Assembly (NCBI GenBank): GCA_018065375.1
Contig: JAGHTJ010000081.1
Coordinates: 1-5,955, forward strand
DNA from: Candidatus Equinaster intestinalis
Lineage (GTDB): Bacteria; Bacillota_A; Clostridia; Oscillospirales; Acutalibacteraceae
Reading direction: 5' to 3'
Length of the DNA: 5,955 bases
Numbering within the stretch: the first letter of the stretch is position 1; each line of letters starts with the position of its first letter. The notes below the pieces were generated by a model that made no database searches, had not been told where the DNA came from, and saw only the letters and a program-made list of their open reading frames with translations. Both the position numbers and the translations under genes were made by a program. This document shows positions 5,686 through 5,955 of this stretch, one piece after another.

Positions 5686-5901
5686 ATGTATCCTCGTATC
5701 AGAAATCTGCGCGAAGACCACGATTTAAACCAAACGCAAGTAGCCAAAATCCTTAATATGTCTCAAACCGGATATTCAAAATATGAAACCGGCGAAAACG
5801 ATATACCTACAGCTGTTTTAATTAAACTTTCGCTCTTTTATAATACAAGTGTTGATTATATTTTAGGTATAACAGATAATAAACAACCGTATAAAAAATA
5901 A
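5686..5901 (+). CDS. Small XRE-family helix-turn-helix transcriptional regulator
   Basis: The 71-residue product is essentially a single HTH_3 (Cro/C1-type) domain: helix 1 around IRNLREDHDL (5-14), helix-turn-helix TQVAKILNMSQTGYSKYETG (17-36), then the characteristic DIPTAVLIKLSLFYNTSVDYILG tail (39-61), split here as residues DIPTAVLIKL and SLFYNTSVDYILG. It should bind DNA as a dimer and has no effector domain, like many short clostridial XRE proteins. The ATG at 5686 is preceded by GGAG 11 bases upstream, a somewhat long spacing. It is transcribed divergently from the BspA-like gene across 121 bp, so it may control that gene and itself; this is inference from layout. The TAA stop overlaps the start of a terminator hairpin. 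It could also be a stray regulator of prophage or mobile-element type, but no phage gene is near. Confidence 0.9.
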   Translation: MYPRIRNLREDHDLNQTQVAKILNMSQTGYSKYETGENDIPTAVLIKLSLFYNTSVDYILGITDNKQPYKK

Positions 5902-5930
5902 AACCCTGCTTTGCAAGGTTTTACTTTTTT
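5900..5930. terminator. Probable two-way terminator after the XRE gene
   Basis: AAAACC (5900-5905) pairs with GGTTTT (5917-5922) and TGC with GCA inside, with one C-A mismatch and a TTT loop. On the plus strand AC and then TTTTTT (5925-5930) follow. On the minus strand the stem runs into TTTTATTTTTT, which is the better tail and fits a convergent gene to the right. Confidence 0.7.
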
Positions 5931-5955
5931 ATATCAATTTCAATCTGCTTTTTAA
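5921..5955 (-). CDS. Possible C-terminal end of a convergent gene cut by the window edge
   Basis: The minus-strand frame reads KKQIEIDIKK then TAA (5921-5923), entering from the right edge. Only ten codons are visible, so nothing can be said about function. Support is the good minus-strand terminator that follows at once and the Lys-rich ending typical of real C-termini. Chance is a serious alternative in such AT-rich sequence. Confidence 0.3.
   Translation of the reverse strand, partial: KKQIEIDIKK

Overview
The window reads as chromosomal DNA of a low-to-mid-GC Gram-positive anaerobe, most likely a gut clostridium of the Oscillospirales/Ruminococcaceae type. This is inferred from strong AGGAG-type ribosome binding sites, sigma-A promoters, T-rich intrinsic terminators, a clostridial EF-G-like GTPase, a SpoIIQ-like M23 peptidase and a BspA-type leucine-rich-repeat surface protein. 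No RNA gene, CRISPR array, insertion sequence or transposase is visible.

Layout, left to right. (1) 106-2151, minus strand: an EF-G-like translational GTPase with its own promoter, GTG start, RBS and terminator. It is intact end to end except for one in-frame TGA at codon 484, inside a very conserved stretch of domain IV. (2) 2152-2440: a 289-bp AT-rich divergent intergenic region dense in TTACAA/TTGTAA half-sites arranged as inverted and direct repeats. (3) 2441-3022, plus strand: an unrecognised exported protein of 193 residues, closed by a strong terminator. (4) 3077-3237: two small hairpins, then a long hairpin that contains the ribosome binding site of the next gene. (5) 3238-3924, plus strand: a membrane-anchored M23 metallopeptidase resembling SpoIIQ, with all zinc-ligand positions present. 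A two-way terminator follows. (6) 4050-5564, minus strand: a BspA-like surface protein with signal peptide, about nine and a half leucine-rich repeats, a long Ser/Asp-rich stalk and a C-terminal membrane helix. (7) 5686-5901, plus strand: a 71-residue XRE-family regulator transcribed divergently from the surface-protein gene. A two-way terminator follows, and possibly the last codons of a convergent gene cut by the window edge.

The genes do not form one operon: nearly every one has its own promoter or terminator. The only suggestive functional pairing is XRE regulator with BspA-like protein, which share a 121-bp divergent promoter region. The most interesting observations are the lone in-frame TGA in an otherwise intact EF-G-like gene, the clustered operator-like repeats upstream of it, and the hairpin that buries the ribosome binding site of the SpoIIQ-like gene. 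I did not find convincing evidence of a new multi-gene system.
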